64,000 nucleotides of DNA from JAWRCU01 sp033542235 (GCF_033542235.1 NZ_JAWRCU010000003.1:186001-250000), one strand, 5' to 3'; positions 25,735 through 34,687 are shown, counted from the first letter of the stretch. Notes: generated by a model from the sequence alone, not told the origin. Numbers and translations: made by a program.

Positions 25735-26118
25735 TCAGCCTCCGAATGCCAGTTTGAGAATGGAGAAGACAGCGATCACCCCGACGATCACGCAGAAGAA
25801 GATGTTCAGCATGAGAAGCGAGACTTTCAGGCCTTCGCCGTGAATGTAGTCCTCGATGATCTCCTGCATCCCGAGCCGCATGTGATCGAGGCTGAGCACG
25901 ATGAACAGCGCAAGCAGGAGCGCGACGAGCGGCTGCGAGAGCGACGCCCGAACCTCGGCGTAGCCCGCACCGTTCAGCGAAATGACGAAGCCGATGAAGA
26001 AGAGGGTCAGCGGCACAAGGGCGACGGAAGTCACCCGGATGCGCCAGAAATGTCCTGTGCCGTCCTTGGCCGAGCCGAGGCCGCGAACCTTCGCGAGAGG
26101 TGTACGCATGTCGGCCAT
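25735..26118 (-). CDS. sdhD: Succinate dehydrogenase membrane anchor subunit
   Basis: A 127-residue protein with three hydrophobic helices (about 31-50, 63-83 and 99-122). It binds heme b and quinone with SdhC. The His in LDHMRLGMQEIIEDY is the expected ligand region. ATG at 26118 starts one base after the sdhC stop; a longer frame from 26151 would overlap sdhC. Confidence 0.94.
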   Translation of the reverse strand: MADMRTPLAKVRGLGSAKDGTGHFWRIRVTSVALVPLTLFFIGFVISLNGAGYAEVRASLSQPLVALLLALFIVLSLDHMRLGMQEIIEDYIHGEGLKVSLLMLNIFFCVIVGVIAVFSILKLAFGG

Positions 26119-26119
26119 C

Positions 26120-26536
26120 TCAGAACGCTCCCCGCGCAGCATAGGCGGCAACCCATATCAGGATCGTCAGCGTAACGGACCCGATCAACGTCGCCCAGGC
26201 GAGTCGGGTGGACGTTTCCTTCTCCATGCCGGTGCCGGTGTCCCAGATGAGGTGACGAAGCCCGCCGAGGAGATGGTGCAGCAGGGCCCAGGTATAGCCG
26301 AACATGACCAGCCGGCCGATCCAGGAGCCGTAGATGAAGTTGACGAAATCGAAATAGCTCTGGGAGGTGGCCGCTGCGATCAGCCACCAGGCGACGAGGA
26401 GCGTGCCGAAATAGAGCGCGCCGCCGGTGATGCGATGAAGGATCGACATCAGCATCGTCGCCGGCCATCTGTACACCGTCAGGTGAGGTGAGAGCGGGCG
26501 CTCTTGCGGCCGTGCGCGGGTGGCTGTTGACGTCAT
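26120..26536 (-). CDS. sdhC: Succinate dehydrogenase cytochrome b556 subunit
   Basis: 138 residues and three membrane helices. It has the family signature RPLSPHLTVYRW, SILHRITGGALYFGTL with the conserved His-Arg, and HHLLGGLRHLIWD with the heme His. ATG at 26536 follows GGGGGAG, while the longer frame from 26584 lacks support. It is the first gene of the operon, with about 180 bases of leader to the next gene. Confidence 0.96.
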   Translation of the reverse strand: MTSTATRARPQERPLSPHLTVYRWPATMLMSILHRITGGALYFGTLLVAWWLIAAATSQSYFDFVNFIYGSWIGRLVMFGYTWALLHHLLGGLRHLIWDTGTGMEKETSTRLAWATLIGSVTLTILIWVAAYAARGAF

Positions 26537-26717
26537 GGCTCCCCCAGTTCGGCGGTTCCGGGCGCCGCCCACCAAAACCGCCATTCGCGGTTCTGGCAGC
26601 GACGCGAGTGCCGCTTAACTAATGCTCTTTTTGCACTGCGTCAAAGCCGAAAAATCGTTTTAATGCATCAATTTAGAACCCGCTCGAAGTTCAATCGTTT
26701 GAACCGTTTTGCCCCTC
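26537..26717 (-). promoter_or_regulatory. Leader region of the sdh operon
   Basis: An AT-richer non-coding stretch ahead of sdhC and beyond the lipoprotein gene's stop. It should contain the sdh promoter. I could not assign reliable -35/-10 boxes by eye. Confidence 0.4.
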
Positions 26718-27077
26718 CTAACGGGTGCAGGCCAGCGGCTCCTCCCCGCTTTTCATGAACAGGGCTTCGCGGCCATCCAGGACGAGCGCATAGGGCTGCT
26801 CGCCGTAGCGGGCCCTCTGCGCCGGAGGTGCGGCCGGAAGCTCGATGGGTTCGCCTGCGCCACTCAGGATACGAACCGAAGAACCGAGGTTCTCGATCGT
26901 CATCATGCCGCCGTCGGCGCAGCTGTATGTGGCGGTTGCCGGCTGTGTCGACATTTCGTCGGTTGCAGCCGAAACGACGCTGGCCGTCTTGTGCGTCGGT
27001 TCGGTGGTGCACGCTGCCGTCGCGAGCGCGACCGAGATCACAGTAATCGAGGTTACCCGGCCGAGCGACGAAAGCAT
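26718..27077 (-). CDS. Small lipoprotein with MliC-like domain
   Basis: 119 residues from ATG at 27077. A signal peptide with a lipobox-like ALATAAC predicts a lipid-anchored protein. The mature part has YSCADGGMMTIENL, RARYGEQPYALVLDG and a C-terminal Cys (LACTR), resembling the MliC/PliC C-type lysozyme inhibitor fold, where two Cys close the barrel. The inhibitor role is inferred from this pattern only. It is transcribed in the same direction as sdhC but separated by 181 bases. Confidence 0.6.
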   Translation of the reverse strand: MLSSLGRVTSITVISVALATAACTTEPTHKTASVVSAATDEMSTQPATATYSCADGGMMTIENLGSSVRILSGAGEPIELPAAPPAQRARYGEQPYALVLDGREALFMKSGEEPLACTR

Positions 27078-27303
27078 GCCGCGCAAGCTAGCTGCTTCGC
27101 GTGCAAAAGATCAATGGCTGCCGGCGAGAAGTTGCCGAACTGCAGAGTGACGAAAGGTCAGCCGCAATGCCGCGACATTCGTCGAAATTAACCATAACAG
27201 CCGAACGAACTGTCGCGAGCGCGGCTGACCCGGTGACAAAGGTTAATAAAAGGTTAACGTAGCTCGCTGCGAGGCTGGAGCCTCGACGAAGGGGGAGGAC
27301 GGG

Positions 27304-27690
27304 ATGCGTCTTGTGAACCGCTTGCCGACCATAGCGCGGATTTCGATTGCATTCCTGACGGCAGGAATGACGGTGTTTTCGGCAGCCGATGTGCTCGCCT
27401 GGTCCCGGTTTCACGACCATGTCTATGCCGATTCATTCGGCAATCTGGTGATCCAGAGCCCCTCCGGCTACAAGCGGATCGTCGTCGGCCAGGGCCACCT
27501 TGCCCGGCAATTGTCGAAATACGAGCGCGCGAGCGACCCGGAGGTCGTCTATCTCGATGAGGGCGGTGATCGTTCCGACGACGGCTACGCGTACGGCGAC
27601 TGCTTCCGGCCGCCTTACATATTCAAGGGCCGCAGCTATATGTATGGCCTGCCCGACGGCGTAATCCCGCAGGCGCCTTGTGCGAACTGA
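27304..27690 (+). CDS. Secreted protein of unknown function
   Basis: 128 residues with a signal peptide (ISIAFLTAGMTVFSAADVLA, cleavage near residue 32). A mature part of about 96 residues follows with DSFGNLVIQSPSGYKRIVVG and two Cys (DCFRPPYIF and APCAN) that may pair. I do not recognise the family. A strong ribosome site (GGGGGAGG) precedes the ATG. It is likely periplasmic. Confidence 0.65.
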   Translation: MRLVNRLPTIARISIAFLTAGMTVFSAADVLAWSRFHDHVYADSFGNLVIQSPSGYKRIVVGQGHLARQLSKYERASDPEVVYLDEGGDRSDDGYAYGDCFRPPYIFKGRSYMYGLPDGVIPQAPCAN

Positions 27691-27695
27691 CTTGG

Positions 27696-27716
27696 GGTCC
27701 CGAACCGAAGGTCAGA
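27696..27716. repeat. Fragment of family D repeat
   Basis: CCCGAACCGAAGGTCAGAGC matches the left end of the family D repeats. Only this end is present, between two converging genes. Confidence 0.55.
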
Positions 27717-27746
27717 GCGGCTGACGCCCGATAATCACGGCTGCCG

Positions 27747-28937
27747 CTAGCTGGCCGACCGCAACGACGGACGGATGCGACTCGGTCGCGCAATGCGCAC
27801 GCAGTCACGACCCTCGTCCTTCGCTGCGTAAAGAGCAGCGTCGGCCCGGACCAGCAATTCGGATATGTTTTCGCCCTGGGCGAGCTCGGCTACGCCGAAG
27901 CTGGCCGTGAACCGGCGATCCTTGGGGAAGCCGTCGATGGAAATCGCGGCAAAAGCACCTCTGGCACCTTCCGCGAAGAGCCGAGCTGCCGCCAGATTGG
28001 CGCCGGGCAGGATGATTGCGAATTCCTCCCCTCCGATGCGGCCAGCGACATGGTGATCATCGGCGACGTTGCGCAGGAAACCGGCGAAGGCGGCGATGAC
28101 CCGGTCACCCATGGCATGACCGTAATTGTCATTGATCGACTTGAAGTGGTCGAGATCGGCAATGACCAGCGAGACCGGCATCCGCTGCCCGGCCGCGCCT
28201 GAAAGAGCGCGTGCCGCGCGCTGCTCGAAGCCGCGCCGGTTGAGAAGCCCGGATAGCGTGTCGGTCTCGGACTTCATGGTAAGGTCGAGCAGAAGCCCGT
28301 GGACGAGCACGACCAGCGTCATGAGCGCCACCCCGATCCCGAAGATCGTGCCCAATCCCATCGAGATCATGGCGTAGCTGGTTTGCAGATAGGCTTGGGG
28401 GTTGGTTCCCCAGCCTCCAAGCGCGTGGGCGATAAAAGGCTTGGCCAGAAAGTGCAACGAGCTCAAGCAGAGCAGCACGGTAAACGCCCAGTCGATCATG
28501 CGGCGTTTCGGCGGCGACAGGATGAGCCCGACGGCGATCGCCTGCATGATTGAATAAGGCGCCTGATAGATCATCATGCGCTCGAACGAATGCCGGGGCA
28601 GATCCTGCGAGAGAAAGACTGCCAGGATAGAAAGCAGGAAGACTGCAGCCATGAGCCACCACGGCGCCGAAACGGCGTATTTGCGCGCGACGCCGACGTT
28701 GAAGGCAACCATCGCGGCAAGAACCAGCCCGAAGGACAGCGTGACGATATAGCGCGAATCGACGGTAAGCGGAACGAGCGCCTCGACCGCGTAGGACGAC
28801 ATTCCCAGCGCATAGCAGAAGGCGAGCCAGCGCGGCGCCGTCCGCATGCGATCGAAAATGGCGATCATCACAAAAGACGCGGCCAGCAAGCCGGCCACGA
28901 CAAGATTGATCGCGAGAATGGACCCCGCACCGGTCAT
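27747..28937 (-). CDS. Membrane diguanylate cyclase (GGDEF)
   Basis: 396 residues. About six membrane helices fill residues 1-215, with no periplasmic sensor domain visible. A GGDEF domain (about 225-385) follows, with the active site GRIGGEEFAIILPG and the metal-binding DLDHFKSINDNYGH. It should make cyclic di-GMP from GTP. The RxxD inhibitory site is absent, since the residues four to nine before GGEEF do not fit. A paralogue lies 640 bases downstream at 29571-30809. Confidence 0.9.
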   Translation of the reverse strand: MTGAGSILAINLVVAGLLAASFVMIAIFDRMRTAPRWLAFCYALGMSSYAVEALVPLTVDSRYIVTLSFGLVLAAMVAFNVGVARKYAVSAPWWLMAAVFLLSILAVFLSQDLPRHSFERMMIYQAPYSIMQAIAVGLILSPPKRRMIDWAFTVLLCLSSLHFLAKPFIAHALGGWGTNPQAYLQTSYAMISMGLGTIFGIGVALMTLVVLVHGLLLDLTMKSETDTLSGLLNRRGFEQRAARALSGAAGQRMPVSLVIADLDHFKSINDNYGHAMGDRVIAAFAGFLRNVADDHHVAGRIGGEEFAIILPGANLAAARLFAEGARGAFAAISIDGFPKDRRFTASFGVAELAQGENISELLVRADAALYAAKDEGRDCVRIARPSRIRPSLRSAS

Positions 28938-29054
28938 TCGGCTTCATGCTCCCCAAGCGAAGGTTTACTGTCGGCACGGGAAAAAAGCCGTTAACACCGT
29001 GCGGAACCGGCCAGACGAAAAGCGGTTCTTTGGATGGCAGAAAGGGCATTGAAA

Positions 29055-29360
29055 ATGGCCGAAACCACAACACTTACCGACCATGAAGCGATCCGCGACT
29101 GGGCTGCCGCGCGCGCCGGCTCCCCAGCCATCGTCGACGCCTCGGCTCAATCAGGGATCCAGCCCATCCTGCGCATCGTCTTCGATGAGCAGGCCTATGA
29201 GGATCAGGACCAGCCGGAACGACCGCAGAATGCCGGCGGCTACGAACTCGTCGAATGGGACGAATGGTTCAAGATCTTCGATGAGGAAGAGCTGGCGCTG
29301 GTCGTGGCCAAGGATACTCCTGGCCAGCGCGAGAGCTTCCATGAGATCATCAGGCGCTAG
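29055..29360 (+). CDS. Conserved hypothetical protein
   Basis: A 101-residue acidic protein from ATG at 29055. It reads HEAIRDWAAARAGSPAIVDA, then ILRIVFDE, and YELVEWDEWFKIFDEEELALVV. It resembles short rhizobial proteins with a D-H-x-x-I-R-x-W-A start and a W-D-E-W-F centre, of unknown role, sometimes misnamed as glucan branching enzymes. It lies between two GGDEF genes transcribed the other way. Confidence 0.65.
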   Translation: MAETTTLTDHEAIRDWAAARAGSPAIVDASAQSGIQPILRIVFDEQAYEDQDQPERPQNAGGYELVEWDEWFKIFDEEELALVVAKDTPGQRESFHEIIRR

Positions 29361-29535
29361 CGAAGCTGACGAAGCTTTGCCTGCGGCAGCGCGTAGCTCG
29401 GCCGCGCGACGCGGACACAGTCGCGGTCATCCCTCTTTGCCGCATCGAGGGCAGCCACGGCCGGGGCGGGCAATTCGGCAATGCCTTCGCCACGGCCACG
29501 GTCAGTTCGGCCACACCGAAGCTTGGATCGAGTAG
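29361..29535 (-). pseudogene. Remnant of a third GGDEF domain (C-terminal end)
   Basis: On the minus strand one frame reads GEGIAELPAPAVAALDAAKR and then CVRVARPSY, which closely matches the last part of the intact neighbour (GEGVAELLARADAALYLAKR and CVRVARPSY). A FGVAEL-like segment is found just upstream in another frame. Only about 57 codons remain, with frame changes, and no start or GGEEF. It is a decayed partial tandem duplicate of the gene at 29571-30809. Confidence 0.75.
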
Positions 29536-29570
29536 ACGGCGAGCCGCGGGCGGGCTTTCCCCTCGCGAGC

Positions 29571-30809
29571 CTAACCCGGATTTCCCAAGCCGCCGACACC
29601 ATAAAGAGTTGATCGGGCAGCTTTGTCGCGAGGGAAGGCGGATGGCCGCGTATAGCTCGGCCGCGCGACGCGGACGCAGTTGCGGCCCTCCCTTTTTGCC
29701 AAATAGAGGGCAGCGTCGGCCCGGGCGAGCAATTCGGCGACGCCCTCGCCTTGGATGAGTTCGGCAACGCCGAAGCTTGCGCTGAAGCGCCGGCTCTCGG
29801 GCAACCCCTCGACTGCGAGCATCGCGAAAGCGGCTCTGGTGCCCTCCGCGAAAAGCCGCGCGGCTGTGAGATCGGCGCCGGGCAGGATGATCGCGAATTC
29901 CTCGCCGCCGATACGGCCTGCCGCATGCTCTGCCGCGGTCGCCTCACGAAGGAAGCCGGCGAAGCCCGAAATGACCAGGTCGCCTGCAACGTGACCCAGA
30001 TCGTCGTTGACCTGCTTGAAGTGGTCGAGGTCGCAAATGACGAGTGAAACCGGGACGCCGCGCCGTTCGACATCCGCCAGGATCTTCGATGTCCGCTCCA
30101 TGAAACCGCGCCGGTTGAGCAGGCCCGAAAGCGGATCGGTCTCGGATTCGCTGCGCAGCTCTGCGATCAGGTCGAGCGCGATGCTGGCAATCAGCGTGAG
30201 CGCGATCGCAATGGAGAGGATCGCGTGGGTCAAAAGCACCGTGGTCCAATAGATGGACCGGTAGAAGCCTTCATAGGTCTCGTAAGGGCCGTCGACATAC
30301 ATGCACAGCAGAGGGCGGACGAAGAAATTCAGGCCGGCCGCGAGGGCGAGGCCGAGCAGCACTCGATGGATCGCGGTTCTGCCCTGGATGGCCCTGAGCT
30401 CGGCGCCTGCCACCAGGCACATGGCTCCGAGCGCAAAATTGATCGAATAGATTCGCCAGGGGAGATCCGGGTCGACGAACATGAACCAGCAGAATGCGCC
30501 CAGGCCGCCGGCCGTCAGCACGCCGAACGCCAATATCGGTACCCGTCGCCCGCAGCGGCTGATTATCGCGCTCGCGATGCACAGCGTGGTCGTGAAGAAC
30601 AAGACGTTAGAAGCCACTTTCGTGGCATTGAAGCCCGGCGGCAGGATGAAATACTGCAACAGAAAACCGCCGGCCGCCGCCGCATAGCCCAATGCAAGAA
30701 CGGCAACATGCCTATGCCGCCGTTGATACAGCCACAGCGCGAAAAATGCCGTCGCCAGGACAAGCGAAATCGACGGATTCAGCAGCGCAATGTAAAGCCC
30801 ATTCTCCAA
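29571..30809 (-). CDS. Membrane diguanylate cyclase (GGDEF), second copy
   Basis: 412 residues with the same plan as the protein at 27747-28937: about six helices (1-220), then a GGDEF domain with DLDHFKQVNDDLGH and GRIGGEEFAIILPGADLTAA. The two share most of the cyclase domain, so they are paralogues by tandem duplication. No RxxD inhibitory site is present. The C-terminal 25 residues after CVRVARPSY differ and appear to be extra sequence. It is expected to make cyclic di-GMP. Confidence 0.9.
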   Translation of the reverse strand: MENGLYIALLNPSISLVLATAFFALWLYQRRHRHVAVLALGYAAAAGGFLLQYFILPPGFNATKVASNVLFFTTTLCIASAIISRCGRRVPILAFGVLTAGGLGAFCWFMFVDPDLPWRIYSINFALGAMCLVAGAELRAIQGRTAIHRVLLGLALAAGLNFFVRPLLCMYVDGPYETYEGFYRSIYWTTVLLTHAILSIAIALTLIASIALDLIAELRSESETDPLSGLLNRRGFMERTSKILADVERRGVPVSLVICDLDHFKQVNDDLGHVAGDLVISGFAGFLREATAAEHAAGRIGGEEFAIILPGADLTAARLFAEGTRAAFAMLAVEGLPESRRFSASFGVAELIQGEGVAELLARADAALYLAKREGRNCVRVARPSYTRPSAFPRDKAARSTLYGVGGLGNPG

Positions 30810-31002
30810 TCGATAGCCCAGCCAGCTCTTCCCCTAACGGCAGATAGTAACGGCCAGCCCCCAACAAGCAGTTAAGTCGATGGCGGCCTCACATTTCCGC
30901 TCCGTTGCGAGTTGCCGCCAAATGCCACCGATGCGCGTCGGGATCGATGCGCGGCCGCAAACGTTACCGGAGCACAGTCGGAGATAACCATCGAGGCAAT
31001 TC

Positions 31003-32112
31003 ATGAAGATCGCTGTAGGTGCACCGCTGTCCGGAATGGCTGCCGCACTGGGCCGCGAGATGGCGCAAGCAATTGAGATGGCCGTCTATGATGCGAATCA
31101 GGCCGGCGGCATCGACGGCCGCAGGATCGAGGTCTGGACGCTCGATGATGGGGGAGATGAGGAGGAAGGGCTGCGCGCGGCTCGCTCCTTCATCGCGGAC
31201 CACCAAGTGCTGGCGGTCGTCGGACATTACAACAGCAACGTCACCTTGCGCGCGGCGCCGCTCTATCATGAGGCCGGGCTACCGCTGATTGCGCCGATAG
31301 TGTCGAACCCCAAGCTGACGCATTCGGGTTGGCAGAACGTTTTCCGCTTTACCAACAGTGACGATGCGACGGCCGCGGCGATCGCCGGCTATATGATTCA
31401 TCAACTGGGGAAACGCCGTGCTGCGGTGGTGACGACTGCTACCGTCTACGGGACCAGCATGGGCGACGAATTCGTCCGTGCTTTCGAACGCCTGAGCGGA
31501 ACGGTGCTGGAGCGCTACAAGGTAGAAGAAGGGGCGAAGGACTTCGCAGATCTGGTCGGTCATTTGCCGGCCGACATGGACGCGCTGTTTTACGGCGGCA
31601 CGTTCGAAGGCGCACCTCTGCTGCGGGCGATGCGCTCGCACGGCCTCAGTCAGCTTTTCGCGACGGGCGACGGCTGTTGGGACATAAGCAACTTTCTGGA
31701 ACCGACCGGGGCGGCCGCGGAGCAAGGAGAAGGCGTGCTCGTTCTCTCAGCCTGTCCCGAGATCGGCAGCGTGCAAGGCACTCGAGAATTCGCAGCCCGC
31801 TATGAGCGCCGTTTCGGTCCGGTCTGCAACTATGCGGTCAATGCCTACGATTCTGCGATGACCCTGATCGCGGCGATTCGAGATGCCGCAACCGCAGGCG
31901 GGTCGCCACCTGACCGCCTCCGGATCTTGAACGAACTCCGGACCGCCAAGAGGCAAGGCATTGCATATCCGGAGCCGATCAGCTGGGACCAATACGGTGA
32001 TAACGTCGCCTCCGTCACGGCATTGCACACCGTCTCGGACGGCCAATTCCGTCAGGTCGCGCTGATCCCTGGTGAGCGCATCGGATCAGAAATGGAAAAT
32101 CCGATGCTCTGA
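31003..32112 (+). CDS. Leaderless branched-chain-type substrate-binding protein
   Basis: A 369-residue protein with the two-lobed type I periplasmic binding fold (ANF receptor/LivJ family). It starts IAVGAPLSGMAAALGREMAQ and has DDGGDEEEGLRAARSFI, VVGHYNSNVTLRAAP and NYAVNAYDSAMTLI. There is no signal peptide: the first strand begins at residue 2 and an in-frame TAA lies at 30985-30987, so no longer form is possible here. No permease or ATPase gene is nearby. It may be a cytoplasmic ligand sensor like AmiC, or a binding protein that has lost its leader. Confidence 0.85.
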   Translation: MKIAVGAPLSGMAAALGREMAQAIEMAVYDANQAGGIDGRRIEVWTLDDGGDEEEGLRAARSFIADHQVLAVVGHYNSNVTLRAAPLYHEAGLPLIAPIVSNPKLTHSGWQNVFRFTNSDDATAAAIAGYMIHQLGKRRAAVVTTATVYGTSMGDEFVRAFERLSGTVLERYKVEEGAKDFADLVGHLPADMDALFYGGTFEGAPLLRAMRSHGLSQLFATGDGCWDISNFLEPTGAAAEQGEGVLVLSACPEIGSVQGTREFAARYERRFGPVCNYAVNAYDSAMTLIAAIRDAATAGGSPPDRLRILNELRTAKRQGIAYPEPISWDQYGDNVASVTALHTVSDGQFRQVALIPGERIGSEMENPML

Positions 32113-32219
32113 CAGGCCTCGCTCCAAGCCGCATCGGAAATTCCACGCGCCCAAAGGATGGCGCGGCGTACCGATCCTGCTGGATTGCACGCCGCCGCAC
32201 GGATGGACGGTGTTATTTG

Positions 32220-33629
32220 CTAATGCCAGTCTCGGATATCGACGAAATGGCCGGCGATAGCCGCCGCTGCCGCCATCGCCGGCGAGACGAGGTGAGTGCG
32301 GCCCTTGAAGCCCTGGCGACCCTCGAAATTGCGGTTCGAGGTCGAGGCGCAACGCTCCTGCGGTTTCAGCCGATCGTCGTTCATCGCAAGGCACATGGAG
32401 CAGCCGGGCTCGCGCCAGTCGAAGCCGGCGGCGATGAGGATCTTGTCCAGCCCTTCCGCCTCGGCCTGCGCCTTCACGAGGCCCGAGCCGGGCACGATCA
32501 TTGCGTTAACGCGAGGATGCACCTTCCTGCCTTCGGCCACTTTGGCCACGGCCCGCAGGTCTTCGATACGGCCGTTGGTGCACGAACCGATGAAGACCCG
32601 ATCGAGCGCGATATCGGTGATCTTGGTGCCCGGTGTCAGGCCCATATATTCTAGCGCGCGCTTCTTGGAATTGCGCTTGTTCTCGTCCTCGATCGTTTCA
32701 GGGTCCGGCACGACGCCGGTCACGGCCACGACATCCTCCGGCGAGGAGCCCCAGGAGACGATCGGCGGCAGCTTCGCCGCGTCGAGAACCACGACCTTGT
32801 CGAAATGCGCGCCCTCGTCCGTACGGAGCGTCTTCCAGTACTCCATCGCCATGTCCCAGGCCGCGCCCTTCGGCGCCTTCGGCCGGTCCTTGATATAGGC
32901 GAAGGTCGTCTCGTCCGGCGCGATCAGGCCGGCGCGCGCGCCGCCCTCGATCGACATGTTGCAGACGGTCATGCGCCCTTCCATGGAAAGCGAGCGTATC
33001 GCCTCTCCGGCATATTCGATGACATGGCCCGTGCCGCCGGCCGTACCGATCTCTCCGATGATGGCGAGGATGATGTCCTTGGCGGTGACGCCTTCCGGCA
33101 GCTTGCCGTCGACGCGCACCAGCATGTTCTTCGCCTTCTTCTGGATCAGCGTCTGGGTAGCAAGCACATGCTCGACCTCGGATGTGCCGATGCCATGCGC
33201 CAGGGCACCGAAGGCGCCATGCGTGGAGGTATGGCTGTCGCCGCAGACGATCGTCATGCCGGGCAGCGTGAAGCCCTGCTCCGGGCCGATGATGTGGACG
33301 ATGCCCTGCCGGCGATCTTTTTCGGAATAGTACTCGATGCCGAAATCGACCGCGTTCCTGGCCAGCGCCTCGACCTGGATGCGGCTCTCCTCGTTCTTGA
33401 TGCCGAGGACGCGGTCGGGCGAAGTCGGCACATTGTGGTCGACGACGGCGAGCGTTTTTTCGGGATGCCGCACATTGCGGCCAGCCATGCGCAGGCCTTC
33501 GAAAGCTTGCGGGCTCGTCACCTCATGCACGAGGTGGCGGTCGATATAGAGGAGACAGGTGCCGTCGTCCTGGCGGTCGACGACATGGTCGTCGAAGATC
33601 TTGTCGTAGAGGGTGCGCGTTGCGCTCAT
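32220..33629 (-). CDS. leuC: 3-isopropylmalate dehydratase large subunit
   Basis: A 469-residue aconitase-family enzyme of leucine synthesis that isomerises 2- to 3-isopropylmalate with LeuD. Iron-sulfur ligands are seen in FIGSCTNGR and GCSMCLAMN, with the substrate loop EQGFTLPGMTIVCGDSHTST near residues 113-133. The length is standard. leuD is not adjacent, as is usual in Rhizobiales. Confidence 0.97.
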   Translation of the reverse strand: MSATRTLYDKIFDDHVVDRQDDGTCLLYIDRHLVHEVTSPQAFEGLRMAGRNVRHPEKTLAVVDHNVPTSPDRVLGIKNEESRIQVEALARNAVDFGIEYYSEKDRRQGIVHIIGPEQGFTLPGMTIVCGDSHTSTHGAFGALAHGIGTSEVEHVLATQTLIQKKAKNMLVRVDGKLPEGVTAKDIILAIIGEIGTAGGTGHVIEYAGEAIRSLSMEGRMTVCNMSIEGGARAGLIAPDETTFAYIKDRPKAPKGAAWDMAMEYWKTLRTDEGAHFDKVVVLDAAKLPPIVSWGSSPEDVVAVTGVVPDPETIEDENKRNSKKRALEYMGLTPGTKITDIALDRVFIGSCTNGRIEDLRAVAKVAEGRKVHPRVNAMIVPGSGLVKAQAEAEGLDKILIAAGFDWREPGCSMCLAMNDDRLKPQERCASTSNRNFEGRQGFKGRTHLVSPAMAAAAAIAGHFVDIRDWH

Positions 33630-33707
33630 GATCGTGATCCGTTGAATGGGAAACTGCTGGAGACGGCCGCCCGATCAAAGCGGTGGCCGGGATTCTGGCT
33701 GTGCGGA

Positions 33708-33836
33708 TCAGGAAAGTCGGCTGGTCAGCGCGCCGGAAATCCGGGCGAAGAATCGCGCAGGCAGGCGCTTGTGGTCCTGCAGCACGAAGCCCTTATAGGC
33801 CGGATCGCCAAACAATTCTTCCATGCGCGTGCTCAT
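33708..33836 (-). CDS. Possible small protein
   Basis: A 42-codon frame from ATG at 33836 to TGA at 33710-33708, beginning MSTRMEELFGDPAYKGFVLQ and ending in RISGALTSRLS. AAAGG lies about six bases before the start, and codon use resembles the core genes. I recognise no family. It could be a real small protein or chance. Confidence 0.35.
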   Translation of the reverse strand: MSTRMEELFGDPAYKGFVLQDHKRLPARFFARISGALTSRLS

Positions 33837-33877
33837 ACCAGCCTTTGGCCGCAACGGCAATCGCAGGGGTACCAGGG

Positions 33878-33985
33878 CCTGATCCCGAACCGAAGGTCAG
33901 CGCAGCAAAACCTTGCCGAGCTTTCGGATGAGATCGCGCTGCAAAGAGAAGAGCGAGAGCAGGATGAATGACCCCGCTCGAATTC
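33878..33985. repeat. Dispersed repeat, family D with tail
   Basis: It begins GATCCCGAACCGAAGGTCAG, has GAGCTTTCGGATGAGATCGC, and ends with GCAGGATGAATGACCCCGCT, then a short inverted ATGAATT/AATTCAT pair. Nearly the same series is found at 42874-42995. Confidence 0.75.
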
Positions 33986-33993
33986 ATCATACC

Positions 33994-34521
33994 CTATCGT
34001 TCCGTATGTTCCCGCTGATGCCTGGCGTCGGCGCCCTGCTCCGGCTGTTTGTCCTCCAGCCGCACTTCCAACGCGCGTATCACACAAAGCACCGTCACTG
34101 CCAGCAAGGTGGCAAGGCCGCCGATCTGCCAATAGCCGAAGCCGCAGGCGAGCCCGACCGCCGCCGCAAGCCAAAGGCCGGCGCCGGTCGTGATCCCGAT
34201 GACATGTCCGCGCGCGAACACGATGAAGCCGGTCGCGAGAAAAGCGACGCCGGAGGTCACGGCCTCGATCGTGCGGACCGGATCGAGTCGCGTCAGCGGT
34301 GCCACGAAGGCAGAACTGTGTGCCAGCTCCAGGGTGATGATGGCGATGACTGCGGCAGCAAGGCACACGAGAATGTGCGTTCGCAAGCCCGCCGGACGCT
34401 TGCGCCATTCACGCTCGAAGCCGACGATCCCACCAAGAATCGCGGCAAGCAGCATTCGCGCCGCGATTGCCGTGAACGGCAGCCATGTGTTGGGGCCGAT
34501 TTGGCCGATGAACTCCTGCAT
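33994..34521 (-). CDS. MgtC/SapB family membrane protein
   Basis: 175 residues. Four to five membrane helices carry the MgtC signature MLLAAILGGIVGFEREWRKR, then PAGLRTHILVCLAAAVIAII and SGVAFLATGFIVF. MgtC proteins modulate the F-ATPase, magnesium or acid adaptation; the soluble ACT-like C-terminal domain of Salmonella MgtC is absent, making this a short SapB-type member. The His-rich tail (RHQREHTER) is short and charged. Confidence 0.88.
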   Translation of the reverse strand: MQEFIGQIGPNTWLPFTAIAARMLLAAILGGIVGFEREWRKRPAGLRTHILVCLAAAVIAIITLELAHSSAFVAPLTRLDPVRTIEAVTSGVAFLATGFIVFARGHVIGITTGAGLWLAAAVGLACGFGYWQIGGLATLLAVTVLCVIRALEVRLEDKQPEQGADARHQREHTER

Positions 34522-34687
34522 CTTGCGCCTCGGTCAGTCCCCGAAACGCTCAGCAGTCGGCGCCGTCCCTAGGTAGGTTCCGCAAAAGTGCCCCCGCGGC
34601 CTTGCGATTAGAACCTGCGACAACCGAAGCACTGTAGCGGCCATTCGTGGGACCCTGGGACCACGCACGAATGACTGGTTGGACAGA

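Larger units (their letters stand above)
33630..33993. other. Spacer upstream of leuC
   Basis: About 360 bases without a firm gene. It holds the leuC leader, a possible 42-codon small frame (33708-33836) and a family D repeat (33878-33985) ending near the mgtC-like stop. Confidence 0.5.

Noticed and set aside
23783..25843. A 686-codon plus-strand frame across sdhA
   Set aside because: Shadow of sdhA, which is certain by its FAD motifs.
29004..29030. EcfG promoter before the hypothetical gene at 29055
   Set aside because: GGAAC is followed by CGGTT after 15 bases; the -10 element is wrong.
34640..34675. Terminator between mgtC-like and methyltransferase genes
   Set aside because: CATTCGTG/CACGAATG can pair, but the loop is long and there is no T-run on either side.
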